Positions 6,205 through 12,130 of a DNA stretch of 12,130 nt are shown piece after piece. The stretch spans positions 1-12,130 of the forward strand of contig JAHEZA010000669.1 of the NCBI GenBank assembly GCA_023251335.1, given 5' to 3'. Below the pieces are notes generated by a model. That model had not been told where the DNA came from and did not search any database. It was given only the letters and a program-made list of their open reading frames with translations. The position numbers and the translations under genes were made by a program. Source of the stretch: Chitinophagaceae bacterium. Its GTDB lineage: Bacteria > Bacteroidota > Bacteroidia > Chitinophagales > Chitinophagaceae. Numbering within the stretch: the stretch's first letter is position 1; each line of letters opens with the position of its first letter.

Positions 6205-6630
6205 ATGCATTCAGAAGCTGCGATACCTAAACCTGATCCAAAGGCTAATTTATTAATCAGCCAGTTCCGGCGTGAAAACGAAAGCTGGAGAAGAACGCTC
6301 GAATTTTTAATCGAAGAAGACATTATTTTGAAAGCAGGTATTTCTGAGGTCTTAAAAAATATGAATCAGACCGATGAAAGCATTCTAAAAAAACTGGAGC
6401 ATTTCCATAACCGTTTAATAGAACAGAATGACACCGTGAGATTGCTAAGAACAGGCGTAGCCGATATGGGCAAAAAAATGAATCCGGATTATTATTTTGA
6501 ACCTGACCTTTCAAATAGCATAACCCTAACTCAGAGAATGCTAAGAAAACAAATGGAAACCGCAGAACTGGAATTCTTAAAACTGAAATTTGATTTCAAT
6601 GATTACATTGACAGAATCTTCCAAAATTGA
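6205..6630 (+). CDS. Small coiled-coil protein, paralogue of the one at 2326-2748
   Basis: 141 residues, helical and strongly charged, no signal peptide or membrane segment; family not recognised. SQFRRENESWRRTLEFLIEE (19-38) matches the other protein's NQFGQERDIWRGKLERFKQK, and the later E-H-F-H-N-R-L stretch matches its E-Y-F-Q-N-E-L, so they are divergent paralogues. A PDYYFEPDL segment divides two helical halves. The ATG at 6205 follows an A/T-rich leader without a ribosome-binding site. Like its twin it converges on a REC-Crp/Fnr gene (6847-7902), here with a 216-bp gap. Unlike the twin it shows no tandem boxes upstream and sits behind the hsp20 terminator. The repeated placement beside the two-component pair suggests a role in the same response. 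Confidence 0.8.
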   Translation: MHSEAAIPKPDPKANLLISQFRRENESWRRTLEFLIEEDIILKAGISEVLKNMNQTDESILKKLEHFHNRLIEQNDTVRLLRTGVADMGKKMNPDYYFEPDLSNSITLTQRMLRKQMETAELEFLKLKFDFNDYIDRIFQN

Positions 6631-6781
6631 TCAGAGTAAAATGCGTAACTTAAACACTATGCCTGGAATGTTTTTTGGAAAGTTATTTAATTCAAAAAGC
6701 ATGTAGTAAACTTCATGGTTTAATAATTTCAGTAAACAAACTTTTATTAAAGATTCCTCTTTTATGTGCCCGCAATCTAAA

Positions 6782-6842
6782 ACCAGGAAGGCTGGTGTCA
6801 ATCCCACGAATCAAAAGAATCTAAAATAAACCCTGCTGGTTT
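6782..6842 (-). terminator. Possible terminator hairpins after the second response regulator
   Basis: Two short stems follow the stop at 6847 on the minus strand. AAACC-CTGCT-GGTTT (6828-6842 on plus) is followed in the minus direction by TATTTTAG. ACCAG-GAAGG-CTGGT (6782-6796) is followed in the minus direction by TTTAG. Both stems are only 5 bp, so termination may be weak. Confidence 0.35.
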
Positions 6843-6846
6843 TCTT

Positions 6847-7902
6847 TCAATTAATAAGATTCTCTAATTTTTTTGCATTTAAAATAGTAATTACGCTTTC
6901 ATGAATGCTGATCAGATTTTCATGTTTAAAATCCCCCAAAGTTCTTATGAGAGATTCTGTAGCTGTCCCTGCAATGGAAGCCAGGCTCCCCCTTGTAATG
7001 TTTATTTGAAATTTTTCGTCGTTGGTTGTATTGTATTTTTTATTCAACTTTATCAAGGCATCCGCTACTTTTTTCCTAAGTGAATTATAAGCCATTCCTA
7101 TTAATTGCTCCTCCTTTTCAGAAATATTCTTTGTCAGAAGCTGGATAAATTTATAACTTACTTCGCGGTTATTATTGATTAATAATTCAAAATCTTTTTT
7201 TGGAATTTCTGCCAGCTCGCTATCTTCCATGGCAATTGCTGTTTCCTGGTAATTGGTTTGTTCCAGTAAAGCTATGTGTCCAAAAAACTCATTTTTATTA
7301 TAAAGGCCTGTTACCAGGTCTTTGCTGTTGTCGTTTGTCTTAAATGTTTTTACTTTTCCTTTTCGAACATAATATAATGAAGTGGGCCGGCTACCCCCGG
7401 AATAAATCTTTTGCTTTTTTCTGTAATAACTGACGTTGCTTACATCAGTTAAATCTCTTAAAGCATCCCCGTTGCTTTCCTTCATCAATTCCTGCAATTC
7501 CTGTAATTCTCCACCGAATTGTTTTTCTAATAATTCTATTTTTTTAAACCGGCTTTCCACAGCGCTTAATAATTCTGTACCCGAAAACGGCTTGGTGATA
7601 TAGTCGTCGGCGCCTGATTCCATTCCTTTGCGCAGATCTTTATGTTCGGTTTTGGCAGTAAGAAAAATAAAAGGCTTGTTTCTTGTAGAAGGATTTTTCT
7701 GCAACAGATGTAAAACGCCGTATCCATCTAATTCCGGCATCATTATATCGCAGATTATTAAATCAGGATTCTCCTGCAAGGCCAGTTCTACACCAGCTCT
7801 CCCGTTTTCGGCGGTAAACACTTTAAAATTTGCCAGTTCAAGTATTTCGGCTGTATTTTCACGAAGATCTTTGCTATCATCAATTAATAAAATTTTTTTC
7901 AT
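6847..7902 (-). CDS. Response regulator: receiver domain fused to Crp/Fnr-type DNA-binding module (second copy)
   Basis: 351 residues, the same length as the regulator at 1274-2329 and alignable without gaps; about two thirds of receiver-domain residues agree by eye, fewer in the barrel. The receiver has D8/D9, phosphoacceptor D52 in IICDIMMPELDG, T82 and K104. The beta barrel (about 150-265) again lacks the CRP-type phosphate-binding Arg (NYQETAIAME at that place). The helix-turn-helix (about 302-335) carries the same recognition helix, E316-S-L-I-R320, so both regulators may bind the same DNA boxes. The start at 7902 opens directly with MKKILLIDD. It lies 128 bp downstream of the kinase on the same strand and is likely transcribed with it; no box pair with proper -7 spacing is seen in the gap. 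Confidence 0.95.
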   Translation of the reverse strand: MKKILLIDDSKDLRENTAEILELANFKVFTAENGRAGVELALQENPDLIICDIMMPELDGYGVLHLLQKNPSTRNKPFIFLTAKTEHKDLRKGMESGADDYITKPFSGTELLSAVESRFKKIELLEKQFGGELQELQELMKESNGDALRDLTDVSNVSYYRKKQKIYSGGSRPTSLYYVRKGKVKTFKTNDNSKDLVTGLYNKNEFFGHIALLEQTNYQETAIAMEDSELAEIPKKDFELLINNNREVSYKFIQLLTKNISEKEEQLIGMAYNSLRKKVADALIKLNKKYNTTNDEKFQINITRGSLASIAGTATESLIRTLGDFKHENLISIHESVITILNAKKLENLIN

Positions 7903-8004
7903 CTGATACTATTTTTTGTTTTAAGTGAACAGAGACAATTCACACTATGGCATCGCGTGTGTCGTTTTTGTTTGATTGCCTGCCATCATGTTCATATTTT
8001 TTTT

Positions 8005-8017
8005 AGTAGAATCTACT
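8005..8017. repeat. 13-bp palindrome between kinase and regulator genes
   Basis: AGTAGAATCTACT is a perfect dyad (arms AGTAGA/TCTACT around one base), in the 128-bp gap just after the kinase stop at 8031. It is preceded on the plus strand by a run of T, the wrong side for a minus-strand terminator. It could be an operator, an mRNA processing element or chance. Confidence 0.3.
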
Positions 8018-8030
8018 TTCTAAAAATGGT

Positions 8031-10076
8031 TTACAGGCCTCCCATTTCAATCTTAATTAAAAACTCTGTTCCCTTCCCCAGCTCACTCCTACATTCTACT
8101 TTACCATTCATCAATTCCGTGTATTTCTGCACTATATATAATCCCAACCCTGTTCCCTGAACATCCGCTGCATGCCTGCTTCTATAAAAACGTTCAAACA
8201 AATGCTGTTGATCTTCTTTGGAAATTCCTATCCCGTGGTCTTTCACTCTCAGTTCACATAGTTTGCCCGATATTTTTGATTCTATTGAAATCGAAGTCTC
8301 TTCCGGTGAAAATTTAATAGCATTAGATAAAAGGTTGATGACGATATGTGTAAGCATTCCCGAATCAAGCCTGGCTTCATCCGGCACAAAATGGTTGTAA
8401 CTAATCAGTTGCCCTTTTTTGAGAATTCCTTTTATTTCTTCTATCACCCTTTCTATATGCTCTTTTATCGGAAGATGGCTGTATTTTGGAGATACCTTTC
8501 CTTCTTCAATTTTCCCCACATTAAGCAGTTCGTCCAGCATATCAGTAAGCAGAGATACTGATGAAACGATCCGGCTGATATGCTTTTCACGTTTAGGTTG
8601 TTCATCGGTTTGCATATATTTTTGAAGAAGATAGGTAGAAGATAATACTGTGCTGAGCGGCGTGCGAAATTCATGCGAAGCGATAGAAACAAACCTCGAC
8701 TTCATCTCATTCAATTCTATTTCCCTGGCAAGCGCTTTTTTTAATTCTTCTTCCGTTTTTTTAGTTTCTGAAATATCTACGGCAACTCCTAAAAATCCTG
8801 TAATTTCATTTTTACGATTTCTGAATGACGTTATGGAGAGCGATACGGGAAACCTGGTGCCATTTTTTTTCACATAGGTCCATTCATTCTTATTTGGCAG
8901 GCTCTTTCTTGATTTTGCAACGTAAACTTCAAAGCCCGGCGTAATTTCCTTCTCTAATTCTTCTGAATATTTTAATGCAATTTTTTTTGTTTCCTCGCTA
9001 TCATGAAAAAGTGTTGGAGTAAACTTACCTATCACTTCATCGGCTTTATACCCCAAAGAATCTTCGGCTGCCTTGTTAAATAATGTGATGATACCATCCT
9101 GGTCTGTAGCAATGATCATAGCCCCGGAAGAAATGAGCACTGCCTTTTGATATTGCGTTACTTTTACCAACTCGGCCTTGGTTTTCTCAGTTTCTTTTAT
9201 TTGCTCTTCAAGTCGTTTAATGGTCTCATCCAGTTCATCTGTCCTTTCTTTCACTTTCATTTCTAACCGTGCATTCAAATTTCTTATTTCCTCTTCTCCT
9301 TTTTTTCGAATACTAATATCATTAATGAATAAAATAGCAAAATTTTCGTTGCTGGTTCTGTATCTGCCAATACTGATTTCTACGGGGAATTTTTTACCTC
9401 TTTTTGTAACTGCATTTAATTCCATCCTGAATTCTGTGGAAAGGTTTTGAGACTTGGAAAAATAATTTAACAGGTGTAATTTGTATTTTTGTTGCGGAGA
9501 AGAAGGTATCAACGCCTCAATATTAATTCCCATCAGCTCCTTTTTTTCATAACCGAATAAATGCAAAATGGAATTGTTCATTAAAACAATCCTAAACTCA
9601 CTGTTTAATATGATCACTCCAATAGATGCATAATCCATTAAAGCGCCAAACCTTTGTTTCTCTCTTATGAGATCCTCCGTGTGTAACTTTATAAGGTCAG
9701 CTTTTTCGATTTGCACCATACAGTAATCATCACCACCTGCAGCAAAAGGAGTCAAGTGTATATAACCCCGGAATGATTTATCCTTGCCGGTGATCAATTC
9801 GATTTCATCAGACAAATATTTTTTTGAGATAATTTTCTTATCCATTTGCTTTAGCAATTTCTGAACGGGAATTCTTTTTCCCAATTCTGAAGTGTCCCAG
9901 TCAAGCAGATCATCGGAATTTTCATATCCAAATAACTTTGCACCCATTTCGTTTACAAACACGATCTTCCTGTCTTTAACTCTAACCACTGCTATAAAGT
10001 CAAATATTTTTTCTGAGATCTCATGAAGAAGTATTTTTTTAAACTCAGTCTTGCTATACTTTTCTGTTTTGAACAT
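8031..10076 (-). CDS. Triple-PAS sensor histidine kinase
   Basis: 681-residue soluble sensor kinase. Three PAS domains are visible at about 20-125, 142-256 (ASIGVIILNSEFRIVLMNN) and 309-437 (ATDQDGIITLFNKAAEDSLG, then GFLGVAVDISETKKTEEEL). A coiled coil at about 258-308 links the second and third. The HisKA box has H468 in SIASHEFRTPLST; the ATPase has N581/N585 (NLLSNAIKFS), DHGIGIS from D613 and GTGLGLYIV from G641. No transmembrane helix, so the signal is cytoplasmic. The catalytic core is clearly paralogous to that of the kinase at 3-1277. ATG 10076 is the first start of the continuous frame. It leads an operon with the regulator at 6847-7902 and has its own tandem-box promoter (10140-10204), suggesting that the system activates its own kinase. 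PAS ligands cannot be told from the sequence. Confidence 0.96.
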   Translation of the reverse strand: MFKTEKYSKTEFKKILLHEISEKIFDFIAVVRVKDRKIVFVNEMGAKLFGYENSDDLLDWDTSELGKRIPVQKLLKQMDKKIISKKYLSDEIELITGKDKSFRGYIHLTPFAAGGDDYCMVQIEKADLIKLHTEDLIREKQRFGALMDYASIGVIILNSEFRIVLMNNSILHLFGYEKKELMGINIEALIPSSPQQKYKLHLLNYFSKSQNLSTEFRMELNAVTKRGKKFPVEISIGRYRTSNENFAILFINDISIRKKGEEEIRNLNARLEMKVKERTDELDETIKRLEEQIKETEKTKAELVKVTQYQKAVLISSGAMIIATDQDGIITLFNKAAEDSLGYKADEVIGKFTPTLFHDSEETKKIALKYSEELEKEITPGFEVYVAKSRKSLPNKNEWTYVKKNGTRFPVSLSITSFRNRKNEITGFLGVAVDISETKKTEEELKKALAREIELNEMKSRFVSIASHEFRTPLSTVLSSTYLLQKYMQTDEQPKREKHISRIVSSVSLLTDMLDELLNVGKIEEGKVSPKYSHLPIKEHIERVIEEIKGILKKGQLISYNHFVPDEARLDSGMLTHIVINLLSNAIKFSPEETSISIESKISGKLCELRVKDHGIGISKEDQQHLFERFYRSRHAADVQGTGLGLYIVQKYTELMNGKVECRSELGKGTEFLIKIEMGGL

Positions 10077-10139
10077 AATCCACAGCCTTTTTTATAGTAT
10101 TTTGAAAAAGAGAAATCACATTTTCCCTAGACGATATTG

Positions 10140-10204
10140 CAATTTTATTTTAATAAAGCAATTTTAATATGACAGGCATCACTTTCTTGCATGATTTAAA
10201 TCAA
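10140..10204 (-). promoter_or_regulatory. Promoter with tandem Crp/Fnr-like boxes, kinase-regulator operon
   Basis: Distal dyad 10191-10204 ATGAT-TTAA-ATCAA and proximal dyad 10169-10182 ATGAC-AGGC-ATCAC start exactly 22 bp apart. On the minus strand -7 TAAAATTG (10147-10140; seven of eight to TAnnTTTG) begins 22 bp from the proximal box edge, one base less than in the other four. No -33 TTG is present at the right place, which fits an activator-dependent promoter. The expected transcript start is near 10135, about 60 nt before the ATG. Confidence 0.65.
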
Positions 10205-10458
10205 TAAAAGGATATAGAGAAAATAAGTGTAAACAAATTAAAGGCTGGACCGCAATTGAAATACAGTTTTTTACTCCATTTTTATTTCTTGAATCCGGCA
10301 GCTTGGCTTGCCGGTAAGTTAATTGCTTATTCTCCGGCCTACATCTAATCGTATGCAGTAAACGAACAAATAAATGGGATTTTCATTTTTATTGCATTGG
10401 GGATAAACACTATCCGCATTATTCTTCAACCCTTTAAGGAAATTTCCGATGATGATAC
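10205..10458. other. Gap between kinase promoter and respiratory gene, with one inverted repeat
   Basis: No gene is supported in these 254 bp. CCGGCA-GCTTGGCT-TGCCGG at 10295-10314 is a perfect 6-bp, GC-rich stem with an 8-nt loop in otherwise AT-rich DNA. It lies 145 nt beyond the stop at 10459 but lacks a following T-run on either strand, so a classical terminator is not shown. Confidence 0.45.
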
Positions 10459-11346
10459 CTAAACTCCCAGTTTCCTTATTTTCAAGATCTGGAATACCAG
10501 GTATATAATAGTTCCCCAGATACCGATGACTATTGCCCAAACCGCAGAGAGCAGCCAGATCGGGGCTCCGCTGCGTATAGCCCATAATGTTCTTTGCGTA
10601 AAGAAATTTTTTTGAGTTGTAATTGCTTTTCCCCAGTCAACTGTTTTCTCCGTTACCAGGTTACCGTACGTATCATTATCTTCAACCTCGGCAACCAGCG
10701 TAACAATTACCTTTTGATCGCCGGGTATTGAATCTCTTTTGAATTCTGCGCTTGAAATTCCTGTAGTATCAGAAGTATAAAAATCTTTATCACCAACTGA
10801 TAAATTACCATCCATTCTCTTCACAGCAAGTCTCATATCAATATCTTTAACCGGTACCCAGTCATTTCCGTTCTTTTCTTTCAGTATTGCAGTTACCATT
10901 CTTGCTCCGTCTTCTGAAGCGGTATCAACGGTTAGGATTGCTTTTTTAATAGTAATATCAGCGCTTATAGCTTCTTGTCCCGGAGAGGATTCGGTCTGTG
11001 CCAAAAATTTAAATTTATTAAGCGAATCCCAGCTATTTTTAAACGAGGGTGGTAAACCTATTCTTCCTTTTCCGATACTGTCTGTGATCAGCTTGCCAAG
11101 TAAATTACTTGGTTCGGCTTCATTAAAGTAAATATCTACAGGAATATTTTTAACGGGTTCAAATTTTCGCCCTACTTTTTTTCTTGTATTAACTTCCAGG
11201 TAGGGAACCCTGGTTACCGGCAAGAAATAACTTATGCTTATTTGTGTTTTAGATACCACAGAGTCCTGAGCCTGTATGGTATTAATAGATATTCCCAATA
11301 GTAGCACAAGGGAAATAACTAATTTACGATACTTGTAAACTTTCAT
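10459..11346 (-). CDS. Exported protein with duplicated beta domain and C-terminal membrane anchor
   Basis: 295 residues from ATG 11346, which is chosen because it directly begins the signal peptide (VYKYRKLVISLVLLLGISINT then IQAQ, cleavage likely after the A). ATGs at 11364 and 11382 are alternatives. The soluble part shows two similar units: one with FEPVKNIPVDIYF and then LITDSIGKGRIGLP, the other with WVPVKDIDMRLAV and then YTSDTTGISSAEF. I read this as two repeats of a beta-sandwich-like fold. A hydrophobic helix near the C terminus (WLLSAVWAIVIGIWGTIIYL) followed by KIRKLGV anchors the protein to the inner membrane with its domains in the periplasm. Its start overlaps the end of the NrfD-type gene by 23 bp, so it is in the same operon and is probably an accessory to that respiratory complex. 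Family not recognised. Confidence 0.75.
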   Translation of the reverse strand: MKVYKYRKLVISLVLLLGISINTIQAQDSVVSKTQISISYFLPVTRVPYLEVNTRKKVGRKFEPVKNIPVDIYFNEAEPSNLLGKLITDSIGKGRIGLPPSFKNSWDSLNKFKFLAQTESSPGQEAISADITIKKAILTVDTASEDGARMVTAILKEKNGNDWVPVKDIDMRLAVKRMDGNLSVGDKDFYTSDTTGISSAEFKRDSIPGDQKVIVTLVAEVEDNDTYGNLVTEKTVDWGKAITTQKNFFTQRTLWAIRSGAPIWLLSAVWAIVIGIWGTIIYLVFQILKIRKLGV

Positions 11347-11827
11347 ATTGTTCAGTTGTTTCATTTTGGATAGCCATTGCATGTTTATCTTCTAATGTTT
11401 TGTAAATTGATATTATTGGAAACACTCTTGTAAAAAAAGTAATGATCAGTAAGACACCAGCCATGGATCCGACTGTAATGGCCCACTCTTCCCAACTGGG
11501 AAAGTAATGATTGAACCTAAGAGGTGAATTATACTTTGGTAAAAGTGGATGTAACATTGTAGGAGTGACAATCAGGAATCTTTTAAACCACGCACCAACA
11601 ACTATCATCACCCCTACGACAAACATGGGCAAAGGTCTTCTCCCTTTTTTATTAATAAGAACCAATACAGGAATGATCATTCCCACCATAATGGCGAACC
11701 AGAACATAATAGAATAGTCGCCGGTAAAAAGTCCATTTAAATATTCTTTTTCTTCTTTTTTCATTTTAAAGGCGGGAACTAAAAATTCATTTACATTAAA
11801 ATATGAGTACAGCAAAGAAAGCATCAC
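11324..11827 (-). CDS. NrfD/PsrC-type quinol-interacting membrane subunit, C-terminal part (frameshifted)
   Basis: C-terminal half of an integral membrane subunit of the NrfD/PsrC/ActC type, which exchanges electrons with the quinone pool. It reads SLLYSYFNVNEFLVPAFKM, then GLFTGDYSIMFWFAIMVGM, WFKRFLIVTPTMLHP and a PSWEEWAITVGSMAGVLL segment ending in FFTRVFPIISIYK, typical of late helices in this family. It has no start of its own worth trusting: the GTG at 11827 is internal, and upstream the frame meets a stop at 11843-11845. Restoring one G near 11838-11839 would join the preceding frame (HFDKM) to G-R-I-T-V-M-L-S and give a continuous protein. It is therefore one gene with the piece at 11830-12130, either a pseudogene or a sequencing error. 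Confidence 0.8.
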   Translation of the reverse strand: MMLSLLYSYFNVNEFLVPAFKMKKEEKEYLNGLFTGDYSIMFWFAIMVGMIIPVLVLINKKGRRPLPMFVVGVMIVVGAWFKRFLIVTPTMLHPLLPKYNSPLRFNHYFPSWEEWAITVGSMAGVLLIITFFTRVFPIISIYKTLEDKHAMAIQNETTEQYESLQVS

Positions 11828-11829
11828 CG

Positions 11830-12130
11830 TTATTCTTCCATTTTATCAAAATGATTGTTTGTAATGTAATTCTCCAGTTTATATACGCGACGATAGACAT
11901 ACATAGCCACTCCTACTGCACCGGCGCCGACGAGAAAAGCGCCTGATACAAAATAGGCGCCGAAATTAGTACTGTCCCACCCGGGCCGGTAGGTCGTTGC
12001 AAATAACCACGAGGTCACGGTATGTATGCAAAATGCCACGGGTACAATTGTAACACAGAGTATGGTGATGGATTTGTCGCGTATTTTTTCCTGCGCTTCA
12101 GTTCCCTTCCAAAAGGAAGCCATCCATTTG
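11830..12130 (-). CDS. NrfD/PsrC-type membrane subunit, middle part (cut by window edge, frameshifted)
   Basis: Same gene as 11324-11827. The frame runs in from the right edge (K-W before the internal ATG at 12123), so the N-terminal helices lie outside. It shows FWKGTEAQEKIRDKSITILC, a helix with PVAFCIHTVTSWLFATT, the family motif RPGWDSTNFGAYFVSGAFLV, and a loop KLENYITNNHFDKM before the frame breaks and stops at 11830. The R-P-G-W-x-S-T motif is typical of NrfD-like subunits of polysulfide-reductase and alternative-complex-III type enzymes. Partner subunits (iron-sulfur, molybdopterin or cytochrome c proteins) would be expected just beyond the edge. In alternative complex III operons an ActD gene normally follows ActC; the different gene found here argues for another NrfD-type complex or a variant. 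Confidence 0.8.
   Translation of the reverse strand, partial: KWMASFWKGTEAQEKIRDKSITILCVTIVPVAFCIHTVTSWLFATTYRPGWDSTNFGAYFVSGAFLVGAGAVGVAMYVYRRVYKLENYITNNHFDKMEE

Noticed and set aside
7976..7989. TTGCC-TGCC-ATCAT as a box for the second response regulator
   Set aside because: Only one good half-site, no partner 22 bp away and no -7 element at the expected distance.
1..12130. CRISPR arrays, tRNA genes, insertion sequences, phage attachment sites
   Set aside because: No regularly spaced repeats, cloverleaf-like segments, transposase reading frames or terminal repeats were seen.

Overview
The window is AT-rich and looks like a Bacteroidota chromosome, most probably a Chitinophagaceae-type bacterium. 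This rests on the protein styles (PAS-rich soluble histidine kinases, an LLSC lipoprotein, an NrfD-type respiratory subunit) and on promoters with the Bacteroidota -7 element TAnnTTTG. There are no insertion sequences, tRNAs, rRNAs or CRISPR arrays that I can see.

Layout. Positions 3-2748 hold a histidine kinase (cut by the window edge), an overlapping response regulator (receiver plus Crp/Fnr-like effector) and, converging on it, a small coiled-coil protein. Positions 3006-5151, all on the minus strand, hold an FMN-binding pyridoxamine-oxidase-like protein, a lipoprotein and a stretch of truncated membrane-protein genes. Positions 5540-6140 hold an Hsp20 chaperone with its promoter and terminator. 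Positions 6205-10076 repeat the first module in mirror image: coiled-coil protein, then converging response regulator and triple-PAS histidine kinase. From 10459 to the right edge lies part of a respiratory operon: a frameshifted NrfD-type quinol-interacting membrane subunit and a periplasmic protein with a duplicated domain and a C-terminal anchor.

The main discovery is a shared promoter design. Five promoters (before the coiled-coil gene at 2748, the FMN protein at 3476, the decayed membrane cassette at 5073, Hsp20 at 5651 and the kinase at 10076) each carry two 14-bp dyads of the form nTGAY-N4-nTCAT. The two dyads start exactly 22 bp apart, and a TAnnTTTG-like -7 element begins 23 bp (22 bp in one case) from the edge of the promoter-proximal dyad. 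This puts the proximal dyad near -41.5 and the distal one near -63.5, the classical activator positions for Crp/Fnr proteins. The window encodes two such proteins, each fused to a receiver domain, with a recognition helix (E-S-L-I-R) that fits a TGA...TCA core.

Working model (inference): PAS kinases sense a cytoplasmic cue, possibly redox, oxygen or respiratory state, and phosphorylate REC-Crp/Fnr regulators. These would activate a stress regulon of small heat shock protein, FMN protein, coiled-coil protein and their own kinase operon. The duplicated kinase-regulator-coiled-coil triad suggests that the small coiled-coil protein belongs functionally to the system.
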